This document shows, piece by piece, positions 36,939-46,301 of a DNA stretch of 64,000 nucleotides. The stretch is from Flavobacterium jumunjinense. Its GTDB lineage: Bacteria; Bacteroidota; Bacteroidia; Flavobacteriales; Flavobacteriaceae. The translations under genes were made by a program, and so were the position numbers. The stretch covers positions 1,798,001-1,862,000 of the forward strand of contig NZ_CP091285.1 of the NCBI RefSeq assembly GCF_021650975.2, in the 5' to 3' direction. Positions within the stretch are counted from its first letter, which is position 1, and every line of letters begins with the position of its first letter. Below the pieces are notes generated by a model. It made no database searches. It worked only from the letters and a program-made list of their open reading frames with translations, and was not told the origin of the DNA.

Positions 36939-37640
36939 ATGATAAACATCAACAAACTTTCAAAAGTGTTTCAAACAGAAGAAGTAGAAACAAAAGCATT
37001 AAACGAGGTTTCAATCGCAATCAATCAAGGAGAATTTGTAACTATTATGGGGCCATCAGGAAGTGGAAAATCGACACTTTTAAATATTGTAGGTCTTTTA
37101 GATAGTGCATCAACAGGAAGCTATCAACTATTAGGTCAGGAAATGTTAGGACTAAAAGAACAAGAAAGAGCTAAAGTTAGAAAACAAAATATAGGCTTTG
37201 TTTTTCAAAACTTTAATCTCATCGATGAACTTTCAGTCTATGATAATATTGAATTGCCTTTAATTTATAATAATGTTGCAGCTTCAGAAAGAAAGAAAAA
37301 AGTAGAAATAATTGCAGAACGTTTGGGAATTTCTCATCGTTTAAAACATTATCCACAACAACTTTCTGGAGGACAACAACAACGTGTAGCTGTTGCAAGA
37401 GCATTGATAAACGACCCAAAAATCATTTTAGCCGATGAACCAACAGGAAATTTAGATTCTAAAAACGGAAATGAAGTAATGGAATTATTAACCGATTTAC
37501 ATGCACAAGGAGCAACTATTTTAATGGTAACTCATTCTGATTATGATGCTTCTTTTTCTCAGAAAACAATCATTATGAAAGATGGAATGGTGCTTTCAGA
37601 AAGAAATAATTCTAAAAAAGTAGATGTGTTAATCTCTTAA
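36939..37640 (+). CDS. MacB/LolD-type ABC transporter ATPase
   Basis: The 233-residue ATPase has Walker A GPSGSGKST (38-46), Q-loop FVFQNFNLID, ABC signature LSGGQ (142-146) and Walker B IILADEPTGNLD. The overall size and NFNLIDELSVYDNIELPL text match the MacB/LolD/FtsE branch, which powers mechanotransmission exporters rather than substrate channels. It should pair with the two FtsX-type permeases downstream. Confidence 0.94.
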   Translation: MININKLSKVFQTEEVETKALNEVSIAINQGEFVTIMGPSGSGKSTLLNIVGLLDSASTGSYQLLGQEMLGLKEQERAKVRKQNIGFVFQNFNLIDELSVYDNIELPLIYNNVAASERKKKVEIIAERLGISHRLKHYPQQLSGGQQQRVAVARALINDPKIILADEPTGNLDSKNGNEVMELLTDLHAQGATILMVTHSDYDASFSQKTIIMKDGMVLSERNNSKKVDVLIS

Positions 37641-37651
37641 AATAAACAATC

Positions 37652-38452
37652 ATGACTAAAATAATTTTCACTATAACATCATTTTTAATCTGTGTATTTT
37701 CAGTTGCACAAGTGATTGAAAATAGAGATGTAACAGATTTTAATAAGTTGCAAGTATCAAACGCAATTGATGTGTCCTATAAAGTTTCCAATACAAAAAG
37801 TATAAAAGTAGAAACAGATGATAAAGAAAACTTAAAATATGTAAAAACTGAAGTTGAAAATGGAACTTTAAAACTATATGTTGATACAAAAGACTATAAA
37901 AATGAGGGAAAGAGTAAAAGGCGTTCAAAGGGTAAAAATGTAAGTTGGGTAAATGGAGTGGAGTTTTTGCTACTGAAAATTACAGTTTCAGGTCCAAATT
38001 TAGAAGCTATAAAAGCAAGTTCCTCTGCTGATGTTACAATTGAAAACACTAACGCAAGTACAAGTTTAGATGTTACAGTGAGTTCTTCTGGAAGTGTTTC
38101 AGGAAATTTTAAGGCTACAGATGTTACTATTGATGCTTCATCTAGTGGCGATTTTTCTGGAAATGTAACTGCAACTTCTATTGAAATAAAATCAAGTAGT
38201 TCAAGCGATGTGAATTTATCTGGGAAAGCAACAACAATTTCTGCAAAAGCAAGTAGTTCATCAAAATGTAATTTAAAAGAATTTACAGTCGAAAATGCAA
38301 TCCTTAAAGCGAGTTCGTCTGCAGCTATTGTTTTAAAAGTAACAAAATCAATCGAAGCAAAAGCATCATCAAGCGCTTCAATAAACTATTATGGAAACCC
38401 ATCTGAAGTTAAAAAAGAAGAAAGTTCTTCGGGTGCTGTAAGAGGTAAATAA
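37652..38452 (+). CDS. Secreted GIN-domain (DUF2807) protein
   Basis: The 266-residue protein has a signal peptide (about 1-19). A head GIN domain begins at FNKLQVSNAIDVSYKVSN. From about residue 120 on, short Ser-rich beta-helix repeats recur (ASSSADVTI, SSSGSVSGNFKATDVTI, ASSSGDFSGN, SSSSDVNLSG). It probably sits in the periplasm or outer membrane. Its position inside the exporter operon, 11 bases after the ATPase, suggests it is either cargo or an accessory factor. The function of GIN domains is not established. Confidence 0.85.
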   Translation: MTKIIFTITSFLICVFSVAQVIENRDVTDFNKLQVSNAIDVSYKVSNTKSIKVETDDKENLKYVKTEVENGTLKLYVDTKDYKNEGKSKRRSKGKNVSWVNGVEFLLLKITVSGPNLEAIKASSSADVTIENTNASTSLDVTVSSSGSVSGNFKATDVTIDASSSGDFSGNVTATSIEIKSSSSSDVNLSGKATTISAKASSSSKCNLKEFTVENAILKASSSAAIVLKVTKSIEAKASSSASINYYGNPSEVKKEESSSGAVRGK

Positions 38453-38511
38453 TCATCAAAATCATCATTCAATCTGAGTTTCTTTTCAGATTAAATAAAA
38501 AACGAACTGTT

Positions 38512-40935
38512 ATGTTAAAAAACTGGTTACATATATTTCTATTCCATGTTAAAAATAATAAACTGTTTACCATTCTAAATATTCTAGGGTTAAGTATTGG
38601 TATTGCAGGATTAATATTTGCTATTTTATATTGGAATGATGAAAAAAGCTATGATGATTGGAATCCAAACAAAGACACTATTTTCTTATTGGTAAATCAA
38701 GTAGATGAGAATATTTTCTGGACATCAGGTTCTGCTGCCGTTGGCTCTAATTTGATTAAAAAAACAGATGAGGTAATCTCTTATTGTTATTTAGACGGAG
38801 ATTATGTTAATGATATTATTCGGTTTAAGAGCAAGAAAGTTCAATCGGACAAGGTTCTTTTTACTCAAAAAAACTTTTTTGAATTCTTTCCTTTTGAATT
38901 TGTGAGTGGCAATAAAAATACAGCGTTGCCCGATGAAAATAGTATTTGTTTATCAGTAGAATTGGCAATGCAATTATTTGGTAATGAATCGGCATTGAAT
39001 AAAGAAGTTACATTTCGAGATAAGAAAATGAGAGTGAGAGGTGTTTATAAAATAAATAATAATGCATCGTATCAACCTTCTTGTGTAGTCAATTTCATGG
39101 ATACTAGAATTAAAGAACATATTGATCAATGGGGTAATTATCAGTTTGTTTTGTTAATGAAAGTGAAGAATGCGAATTCTAAAAATCAAATTCTAAAAAA
39201 AATAAAAGAGTTGTATCATGATAATATGACCGTACGTTTTGCAAAACAAAGAGGTATTTCTACAGATGAATTTATCGAGAAGTATGGAGCAACAAAAGTA
39301 TCATTAGAACCTTTGTCTGAAGTACGTTTGCATACAAAAACAAATGGTTTAGCAGAAGGTAAAGGAAATTATCAGTTTCTAATTATAATGATGGGATTAA
39401 GTATCTTAATTCTATGTTTGTCAATTTTTAATTACATAAATATGGCTACTGCTACTGCAATGAAAAGAGCAAAAGAAGTAGGAGTGCGCAAAGTTCTAGG
39501 AGCTTCAAAAAAGAATATAGTAATTCAATTCATTTTTGAAACGATTATAATTGTGTCATTTTCAATGTTACTTTCATTAGTAATTGTAGAACTAACATTG
39601 CCTTTTTATAATTCTTTTTTAGATAAAAATATCAACATACAATTTCAACAAATATTTATACAACTAGTAATTGTTTTTATAGGAATCTTATTTACTGCGG
39701 GTGTTTCTCCATCTCTTTATGTTGCCAATTTTGAAGTGCTAAAAGTGTTAAAAGGAAATTTTAATAGAAGTAAAGCAGGAGTGTGGTTAAGAAATGGAAT
39801 GTTAATATTACAATTTGCAATTGCGACATTTTTTATTGTAGGATCTTATATAGTTTATCAGCAAATAGACTACATGAATACGAAAGATTTAGGCTTTAAA
39901 GGCGATCAAATATTAAATATATCGTATAGAAATATAGGTGGAGATGGAATAACGAATAAGATTAGGTTTGATAAATACATAACTATTAAAAACGAACTTC
40001 TAAAAATAAAGGGAGTTAAGAAAGTAGCTGGTGGTGCTTTTAAATTTGGTAGTGGTGCTCCAACAACAATAGACTATACATATAAAGACATCAGTATTAG
40101 TGGAAATAACATTCCAGTTGATTTTGGAATGCTTGAAATGATGCAAATAAAAATGGTACAAGGAAGATATTTCGATCCGAAATATGCTCAAGATACTATT
40201 AATTCGATGCTAATTAATGAAACAGCGTTAAAGATGTTGAACGAGCCAAATCCAATAGGGAAAAAAGTAGATTGGGATGGAAAAGAAACTATTATTGTTG
40301 GTGTTGTGAAAGATTTTAATTTAGGAAATCCAAGCGAAGAAATTCCTCCTATGTCCTTTTTTCATTTTAAAACGATTCCTTGGTTCATAGCTACTTTAAA
40401 CAATATCTATGTTGATGTTGAAGCAGAAACGATGGAGCAAGCTTTGACAGATATAGAGCATTTTTGGCAAATGAAAGTGGATTCAAACTATCCTTTTTCA
40501 TATGATTTTGTAGATAAAGAATACAAAAGGTCATATAGTAGTTTTGTAAAACAGAAAAACTTGTTTACGGCATTAAATGTCATTGTTATTCTTATCGCTC
40601 TGTTCGGATTGTTTGCTTTAGCAACCTATTCTATTCAAAGTAGAATGAAAGAGATTGCAATTCGAAAAACACTTGGTGCAGAAACAAATACCTTACTTAA
40701 AACACTTTCTAAACAATATGTTGTTTTTTGTGTGATAGGGTTTTTAATAGCATTGTTTCCGACCTATTATCTACTGAATTTATGGTTGGAAGACTTTGCT
40801 TATAGAATAGAAATTCCATTAACATCTTTCATTGTCGGTTTTGTCAGTTTATTGGCATTAACATTACTAGTAGTGCTTTCTAGAGCTTTTGTAGCAACTA
40901 AAGTAGATGTTTTGAAATACTTAAAATACGAATAA
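38512..40935 (+). CDS. MacB-like FtsX-family ABC permease, copy 1
   Basis: The 807-residue permease has an N-terminal helix (about 21-42, NILGLSIGIAGLIFAILYW). A MacB-type periplasmic core domain precedes an FtsX helix block at about 285-405. A second core-domain-containing half follows, with a final FtsX block (about 680-795) and ends LKYLKYE. The conserved AKEVGVRKVLGA and MKEIAIRKTLGA cytoplasmic loops contact the ATPase. It is closely similar to the next gene over its whole length, so the two are tandem paralogues, likely forming a heterodimer with the single ATPase. Confidence 0.92.
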   Translation: MLKNWLHIFLFHVKNNKLFTILNILGLSIGIAGLIFAILYWNDEKSYDDWNPNKDTIFLLVNQVDENIFWTSGSAAVGSNLIKKTDEVISYCYLDGDYVNDIIRFKSKKVQSDKVLFTQKNFFEFFPFEFVSGNKNTALPDENSICLSVELAMQLFGNESALNKEVTFRDKKMRVRGVYKINNNASYQPSCVVNFMDTRIKEHIDQWGNYQFVLLMKVKNANSKNQILKKIKELYHDNMTVRFAKQRGISTDEFIEKYGATKVSLEPLSEVRLHTKTNGLAEGKGNYQFLIIMMGLSILILCLSIFNYINMATATAMKRAKEVGVRKVLGASKKNIVIQFIFETIIIVSFSMLLSLVIVELTLPFYNSFLDKNINIQFQQIFIQLVIVFIGILFTAGVSPSLYVANFEVLKVLKGNFNRSKAGVWLRNGMLILQFAIATFFIVGSYIVYQQIDYMNTKDLGFKGDQILNISYRNIGGDGITNKIRFDKYITIKNELLKIKGVKKVAGGAFKFGSGAPTTIDYTYKDISISGNNIPVDFGMLEMMQIKMVQGRYFDPKYAQDTINSMLINETALKMLNEPNPIGKKVDWDGKETIIVGVVKDFNLGNPSEEIPPMSFFHFKTIPWFIATLNNIYVDVEAETMEQALTDIEHFWQMKVDSNYPFSYDFVDKEYKRSYSSFVKQKNLFTALNVIVILIALFGLFALATYSIQSRMKEIAIRKTLGAETNTLLKTLSKQYVVFCVIGFLIALFPTYYLLNLWLEDFAYRIEIPLTSFIVGFVSLLALTLLVVLSRAFVATKVDVLKYLKYE

Positions 40936-40954
40936 TTAATTTAAAAAATAAATT

Positions 40955-43381
40955 ATGTTAAAAAATTGGACAAACCTTCTTTTGCATCATATAAGACATA
41001 ACAAACTCTTCACTTTTCTTAATATTTTAGGATTAAGTATTGGAATTGCAGGACTAATATTTGCTACGTTATATTGGAATGATGAACAAAGTTATAACGA
41101 TTGGAATCCTGAAAAAGATAAAGTACATCAAGTTGTTAGTGACTTAGGTAACGATTTAGTTTGGGGATATACTGCAAGTCCGTTAGGGAAATATTTAGGA
41201 GACATTTCAGAAGTAGAATCGCATTGTTATTTTAACACATGGTATTATGACGAAATAATAACCTATAAAGGTGAGAAACAGTTAATCGAAAAAATATTCG
41301 ACGCACAAAATAACTTTTTTGATTTTTTTCCTTTTGAATTTATTAAAGGTAACGGAAAAACAGCGATTCAAGACAATACAAGTATTGCGCTTTCAGAAGA
41401 AGTTGCTCAACGACTATTTGGGGAAGATGAAGCAATGGGAAAAGAAGTACAATATTCTGGTAGAACTTTAGTAGTTAGGGGAGTTTATAAAATAAATAAA
41501 AAATCATCCATTGCTCCGGAAGTAGTGACCAATATAATTGATAAGCAATTAGAAGCAAATAGTGATCAATGGGGGAATTTTAATTTCGGATTATTATTGA
41601 AATTGAAAGATCCATCTCAAAAAACAAAAGTAGAAGGGAAATTAAATCAGTTATTCTTCAAGTATAAAATGTCAAGAGAAGCAGAAAATGAGGGCATTTC
41701 AACGGAAGAATATATAAAACTATACGGGTCAATTAATAATATACTAGAGCCTTTAGCTTCAGCACGGTTACATTCAGTAACACACGGTTATCCAGAAGGA
41801 AATGGAAACTATCAAATGTTAATGATACTGGTTGGGTTGTCTTTTTTAATCCTAATACTTTCAGTGGTAAACTATGTTAATTTAGCGACAGCAAATGCAA
41901 TAAAAAGAGCAAAAGAAGTTGGTGTTCGTAAAATAATTGGTGCTACAAAAAGTAACATTATTCAACAATTTGTATTTGAAACAATAATAATGGTTTTGTT
42001 TGCTGTAGTAATTTCATTAGTACTAGTTGAACTATCATTGCCCTATTATAATGGTTTTTTAGAGAAAGAGCTAATTATTCACGGAAGTCAATTCTATGTG
42101 CAGATTATTTCAATTTTCATTATAACAGTAATTGTAGCAGGAATATTTCCAGCAATTTATGTGTCAAATTTTGAAACATTAAAAGTCTTAAAAGGCAATT
42201 TCGGAAGAAGTAAGAGTGGAGTATGGTTAAGAAACGGAATGCTAATTCTTCAATTTGCAATTGCAACATTTTTTATAGTTGGATCTTATATTGTTTATGA
42301 ACAAGTACAGTTTATGTTGAATAAGGACTTAGGATTTCAAGGTGAACAAGTTTTAGAAATTTCATATAGAAATCCATATGATTATAAAGAAGAAAATTAT
42401 CAACAAAAATTAATCACACGCTATAATACTATAAAGCAAGAAGTTGCTAAGATTAATGGAGTGAAACAAGTTTCGACAGGTGCTTTTAAATTTGGAAATG
42501 GAGCAACTTCATCATCAAGTTTTAGATATAATGATGCTACAATTCAAGGACAAAATATGGCGGTAGATTTTGGAATGCTTGAAATGATGAAGACTAATGT
42601 TATAGAAGGAAGATTTTTTAATGAAAAATTCGCATCAGATACTATAAATACGATGATGATTAATGAGACAACATTAAAAATGATGAATGAAAAAAATCCA
42701 ATTGGTAAAACGGTTGAATGGAATGGGAATAAATTAAAAATTATTGGTGTTGTGAAAGATTTTCATTTATATGGTCCACAAGCTGAAATTCCACCCATGT
42801 CTTTCTTTCATTTTAAAACAATCGATTGGATGCTTCAAAATGTGAATACAATTTATGTAAAAGTAGAACCAGAAAACCTAGAGCAAACCATCAGTAATAT
42901 TGAGAAATTTTGGGTGAAAAAAGTAGATACAGAGTATCCTTTTAGCTATGATTTTGTAGATAAAAGATATGCTAGAACTTTTGAAAAGTTTATAAAAATG
43001 AAAAATCTATTTTCATTACTAAATATTGTAGTGGTATTAATTGCATTGTTCGGACTTTTCGCACTTGCAAGTTATTCCATTCAAAGGAGAATGAAAGAAA
43101 TAGCCATACGAAAAACCCTTGGAGCAGAAACAAATGTGCTTCTAAAAGAACTGTCTAAACAATATATTGTGTTTTGTGTTATAGGCTTTCTAATTGCACT
43201 GTTTCCAGCTTATTATTTATTAGGACTATGGTTAGAAAATTTCGCTTACCGAATAAATATCTCATTTGTACCTTTCTTGGTAGGTTTCTTAATTCTATTA
43301 AGCTTAACGTTAATTGTTGTGCTTTCGAGAGCTTACAAAGCAACAAGAGTAGATGTTTTAAAATATTTAAAATATGAATAA
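40955..43381 (+). CDS. MacB-like FtsX-family ABC permease, copy 2
   Basis: The 808-residue permease has the same architecture as the preceding gene and shares long identical stretches with it (NILGLSIGIAGLIFA, SGVWLRNGMLILQFAIATFF in part, MKEIAIRKTLGAETN). The gap between the two genes is 19 bases. The periplasmic core domains differ more than the helices, as expected if the paralogues took on separate surfaces. Its stop overlaps the TolC-like gene start by 8 bases, implying translational coupling. Confidence 0.92.
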   Translation: MLKNWTNLLLHHIRHNKLFTFLNILGLSIGIAGLIFATLYWNDEQSYNDWNPEKDKVHQVVSDLGNDLVWGYTASPLGKYLGDISEVESHCYFNTWYYDEIITYKGEKQLIEKIFDAQNNFFDFFPFEFIKGNGKTAIQDNTSIALSEEVAQRLFGEDEAMGKEVQYSGRTLVVRGVYKINKKSSIAPEVVTNIIDKQLEANSDQWGNFNFGLLLKLKDPSQKTKVEGKLNQLFFKYKMSREAENEGISTEEYIKLYGSINNILEPLASARLHSVTHGYPEGNGNYQMLMILVGLSFLILILSVVNYVNLATANAIKRAKEVGVRKIIGATKSNIIQQFVFETIIMVLFAVVISLVLVELSLPYYNGFLEKELIIHGSQFYVQIISIFIITVIVAGIFPAIYVSNFETLKVLKGNFGRSKSGVWLRNGMLILQFAIATFFIVGSYIVYEQVQFMLNKDLGFQGEQVLEISYRNPYDYKEENYQQKLITRYNTIKQEVAKINGVKQVSTGAFKFGNGATSSSSFRYNDATIQGQNMAVDFGMLEMMKTNVIEGRFFNEKFASDTINTMMINETTLKMMNEKNPIGKTVEWNGNKLKIIGVVKDFHLYGPQAEIPPMSFFHFKTIDWMLQNVNTIYVKVEPENLEQTISNIEKFWVKKVDTEYPFSYDFVDKRYARTFEKFIKMKNLFSLLNIVVVLIALFGLFALASYSIQRRMKEIAIRKTLGAETNVLLKELSKQYIVFCVIGFLIALFPAYYLLGLWLENFAYRINISFVPFLVGFLILLSLTLIVVLSRAYKATRVDVLKYLKYE

Positions 43382-44675
43382 AATAAGTAAAGTAGCGTTT
43401 TTTCTACTAATTAGTTTTTTTGTAAAAGGCCAAGATAATTCTTGGTCTTTACAAAAATGTATTGGTATTGGACTAGAGAATAGTATTCAAATAAAAATAA
43501 ACTTGCTTGAAGTAAAACGCACACAGAAAGCAAAGAATAGCTTTGTTAATGAAATTTTACCAACAGTAAACTTGTTTGGAAGTCAGAGTTATAATTTTGG
43601 TTCAACAATTGACCCTTCAACCAATGGAAGAGTAAGTTCAAATATTCAATATGATAATTTCTATTTGAATGCTCAAATGAATCTACTCGATTTTAATAAA
43701 CTAGCCAATACTCAAAGAGATAAAATAAATATTGAGATTGCAAAAGCAGACAAAGAAGTAATTGAAAACGAATACAAACTTCAAATTTTAGAAAGCTATT
43801 ATCAAACATTATTCACGCAAGAGTTATTAAGTATTCAAAAACAACAAGTTATTAATTCGAAAAATAATTTAGACAGAATTCAAAAAGAAGTAAACATAGG
43901 AAGCAAACCCAAAAGCGATCTATACGATATTCAGTTTCTATTTGCAAAGGAAGAAAAGCAAGTGGTAGAAACCGAACAATTGTATATCATACAAAAAACC
44001 GAACTATTTCAGTTAATCAATTTTACAGATCTTTCAATAGAAGAAGTAGTTTTAGAAAAAAGCATTACACAGACAGAACATCAAACCAATTCGGAAGAAA
44101 TTAATAATCCGAAAATCACAGTAGCAAAATTAAACTATGATAAAAACAGAAAAGAAATCAAAGCTCAAAGAGGATTAGGTTTGCCTACGCTTTCAGCTTT
44201 TTATCAAATATCTTCGTTTTATTACAAACCATTAAATCAACCAAATAGTGCAGTAGAATCGTTTAGTAATCAAATAGAAAATAATAAAAATCAACAAATA
44301 GGCTTACAATTAAATATTCCAATTTTTAATGGTTTTAAAAAGAATAAAAGAGTAAGTGTTGCAAAGATAGAAAGCGAAAAAGCAAAGTTGGTGATTACAC
44401 AAGAGAATCAGAAAATAAAGCAACAAGTAGAAGTAGAGAAGAAGAATTTATACAATTATCTTCAATTACAAGAAAAATTAAACGAAGTTGAGAATTATGC
44501 TAATGAATCCTTTGGTACAACACAAGCTAAGTTTACGTCAGGAAAAGCAGATGCGTTCAGTTATGCTTCTTCAAAAAACAATTTGCTTTCATCGGAATAT
44601 GATGTTTTAAAAAATAACTTACAAGTTCAATTTACCCAATTAAAAATGAATCTAATACAGTTCAATCAGTTATAA
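43374..44675 (+). CDS. TolC-family outer-membrane efflux protein
   Basis: The 433-residue protein has a signal peptide (about 1-19, ending VKGQ) and two long helical repeats typical of TolC/OprM channels. The N-terminal repeat starts SLQKCIGIGLENSIQIKI; the second half begins near 245 (ITVAKLNYDKNRKEIKAQRG, in part). There is no lipobox cysteine. It completes the adaptor-ATPase-permease-channel set, so the operon encodes a full tripartite exporter. Its ATG overlaps the upstream permease stop. Confidence 0.9.
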   Translation: MNKISKVAFFLLISFFVKGQDNSWSLQKCIGIGLENSIQIKINLLEVKRTQKAKNSFVNEILPTVNLFGSQSYNFGSTIDPSTNGRVSSNIQYDNFYLNAQMNLLDFNKLANTQRDKINIEIAKADKEVIENEYKLQILESYYQTLFTQELLSIQKQQVINSKNNLDRIQKEVNIGSKPKSDLYDIQFLFAKEEKQVVETEQLYIIQKTELFQLINFTDLSIEEVVLEKSITQTEHQTNSEEINNPKITVAKLNYDKNRKEIKAQRGLGLPTLSAFYQISSFYYKPLNQPNSAVESFSNQIENNKNQQIGLQLNIPIFNGFKKNKRVSVAKIESEKAKLVITQENQKIKQQVEVEKKNLYNYLQLQEKLNEVENYANESFGTTQAKFTSGKADAFSYASSKNNLLSSEYDVLKNNLQVQFTQLKMNLIQFNQL

Positions 44676-44700
44676 ATAGAAAAAATAAATTTTTTCTATT
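44675..44700 (+). terminator. AT-rich hairpin at the end of the export operon
   Basis: AATAGAAAAAAT and its exact complement pair with a 2-base loop, immediately after the TolC-like stop codon, and the text continues CTTTTATT. The stem contains few G:C pairs, so it may be a weak terminator. Confidence 0.5.
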
Positions 44701-44726
44701 CTTTTATTAACAAAGTTTAAACCGAG

Positions 44727-44747
44727 AAGCTTTTAAACTTTTAAACT
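44727..44747 (+). repeat. Tandem TTTTAAAC repeat ahead of the mrp promoter (copy 2 of 2)
   Basis: Identical to 12495-12515 and again exactly 6 bases ahead of a -7 box. A related but imperfect run (TTTTAAACTTTAAACTTTA) lies further on, near 44800-44820, in the mrp leader. Confidence 0.7.
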
Positions 44748-44753
44748 TCTGCC

Positions 44754-44761
44754 TATCTTTG
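44754..44761 (+). promoter_or_regulatory. -7 promoter box of the mrp operon
   Basis: TATCTTTG matches TAnnTTTG exactly. It gives a leader of about 65 bases before the ATG at 44834. Confidence 0.6.
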
Positions 44762-44833
44762 CAATTCATATTCAGTTTAAATAAAAGCTGTTCTCAATAG
44801 CTTTTAAACTTTAAACTTTAATTATAAAATATA

Positions 44834-45976
44834 ATGAAGTTAGATAGAAAAGAAATTCTTAATGCATTAGAAACGATTACAGTTGCAGGAGAAGGAAAAA
44901 ATATGGTAGAAAGTGGAGCAATTAAAAATGTAGTCACTTTTGGAGATGAAGTAGTTGTTGATGTGGTTTTAGCTACGCCAGCCTTACATATAAAGAAAAG
45001 AGCTGAAGTAGATATTATGAAAGTAATACACGACAAAGTGTATGAAAAAGCAAAAGTTAAAGTAAATATAAAAGTAGAAGCACCTGTAAAAGAAGAAAAT
45101 CCAAACTTAATTAAAGGAAAGCAAATTCCAGGAATAAGTAATATTATTGCGGTTTCTTCTGGAAAAGGAGGTGTAGGTAAATCTACAATTACTGCAAATT
45201 TAGCAGTTTCATTATCTAAAATGGGCTTCAAAGTAGGAATTTTAGATGCAGATATCTACGGGCCATCAATGCCAATAATGTTTGATGTTGAAAACTCTAA
45301 ACCCGTTTCAGTCGAAATAGACGGAAAGTCTAAAATGCAACCAGTACAAAGTTATGGTATAGAGATTCTTTCTATTGGTTTTTTTACAAAACCAGACCAA
45401 GCAGTTATCTGGAGAGGACCAATGGCTTCAAAAGCCTTAAATCAAATGATTTTCGATGCCAATTGGGGAGAAATTGATTTTATGTTAATCGATTTGCCAC
45501 CAGGAACAGGAGATATTCATTTATCAATCATGCAATCTTTACCAATAACAGGAGCAGTTGTTGTGAGTACACCTCAGGCCGTTGCCTTAGCTGATGCTAA
45601 AAAAGGAGTTTCCATGTTTGCAAACGAAAGTATCAATGTACCTGTTTTAGGGATTATTGAAAACATGTCTTATTTTACACCAGAGGAACTTCCAAACAAT
45701 AAATATTATATCTTTGGACAAGAAGGTGCTAAGAATTTAGCAAAAGATTTAGATGTTCCCTTTTTAGGAGAAATTCCACTTGTACAAAGTATTAGAGAAG
45801 CTGGAGATTATGGAAGACCAGCAGCAATGCAAACAGGCTCTCCTTTAGAAACAGCATTTGAAGAATTAGCTAGAAATGTAGTTAGAGAAACAGTTAGTCG
45901 TAACGAAAGTCTACCTGCTACAGAAGCAATTAAAATAACTACAATGGCAGGTTGTTCTGCTGTTAAAGGAAAGTAA
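44834..45976 (+). CDS. mrp: Mrp/NBP35-family iron-sulfur carrier ATPase
   Basis: The 380-residue protein starts with a DUF59/MIP18-like domain (about 5-85). The ParA-like ATPase then carries the deviant Walker A GKGGVGKST (110-118), DADIYGPSMP and LIDLPPGTGDIHLS. Such proteins carry and transfer [4Fe-4S] clusters to apo-enzymes in the cytoplasm. The C-terminus reads MAGCSAVKGK and lacks the usual CxxC, with only one cysteine visible there. The next gene, a NifU-like scaffold, starts 3 bases later, reinforcing a cluster-assembly role. Confidence 0.93.
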   Translation: MKLDRKEILNALETITVAGEGKNMVESGAIKNVVTFGDEVVVDVVLATPALHIKKRAEVDIMKVIHDKVYEKAKVKVNIKVEAPVKEENPNLIKGKQIPGISNIIAVSSGKGGVGKSTITANLAVSLSKMGFKVGILDADIYGPSMPIMFDVENSKPVSVEIDGKSKMQPVQSYGIEILSIGFFTKPDQAVIWRGPMASKALNQMIFDANWGEIDFMLIDLPPGTGDIHLSIMQSLPITGAVVVSTPQAVALADAKKGVSMFANESINVPVLGIIENMSYFTPEELPNNKYYIFGQEGAKNLAKDLDVPFLGEIPLVQSIREAGDYGRPAAMQTGSPLETAFEELARNVVRETVSRNESLPATEAIKITTMAGCSAVKGK

Positions 45977-45979
45977 GAC

Positions 45980-46219
45980 ATGAATAAAGAAGAAATTATA
46001 GTAAATATCGAAAAAGCCTTAGATGAAATAAGACCTTTTTTAAACTCTGATGGTGGAGATATTTCACTAGTTGAGGTAATAGACGATAAACACGTTAAAG
46101 TTCGTTTAGAAGGAGCATGTACAAGTTGTAGTTTAAGCGTTAGCACAATGAAAGCTGGTGTTGAAACAACAATTAAAAAATATGTACCACAAATCGAAAC
46201 TGTGGAAAATATTGCCTAA
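45980..46219 (+). CDS. NifU C-terminal domain iron-sulfur scaffold
   Basis: The 79-residue protein is a single NifU C-terminal domain. LNSDGGDISLVEV is followed by the cluster-binding CTSC (Cys47, Cys50). It can hold a [4Fe-4S] cluster as a homodimer and probably hands it to Mrp, whose gene lies 3 bases upstream. The length is normal for the stand-alone form. Confidence 0.92.
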   Translation: MNKEEIIVNIEKALDEIRPFLNSDGGDISLVEVIDDKHVKVRLEGACTSCSLSVSTMKAGVETTIKKYVPQIETVENIA

Positions 46220-46301
46220 AAATTCAATATGATAAAAGTCATGTGTAAAGCCAAAAAAACTTTGCAAATTTGTGACCTTAATACTTTGGAACTTATAAAA
46301 A

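Noticed and set aside
44834-45231. 137-codon frame on the minus strand inside mrp
   Set aside because: It is the antisense shadow of the well-conserved mrp N-terminal region and has no start context or family match.
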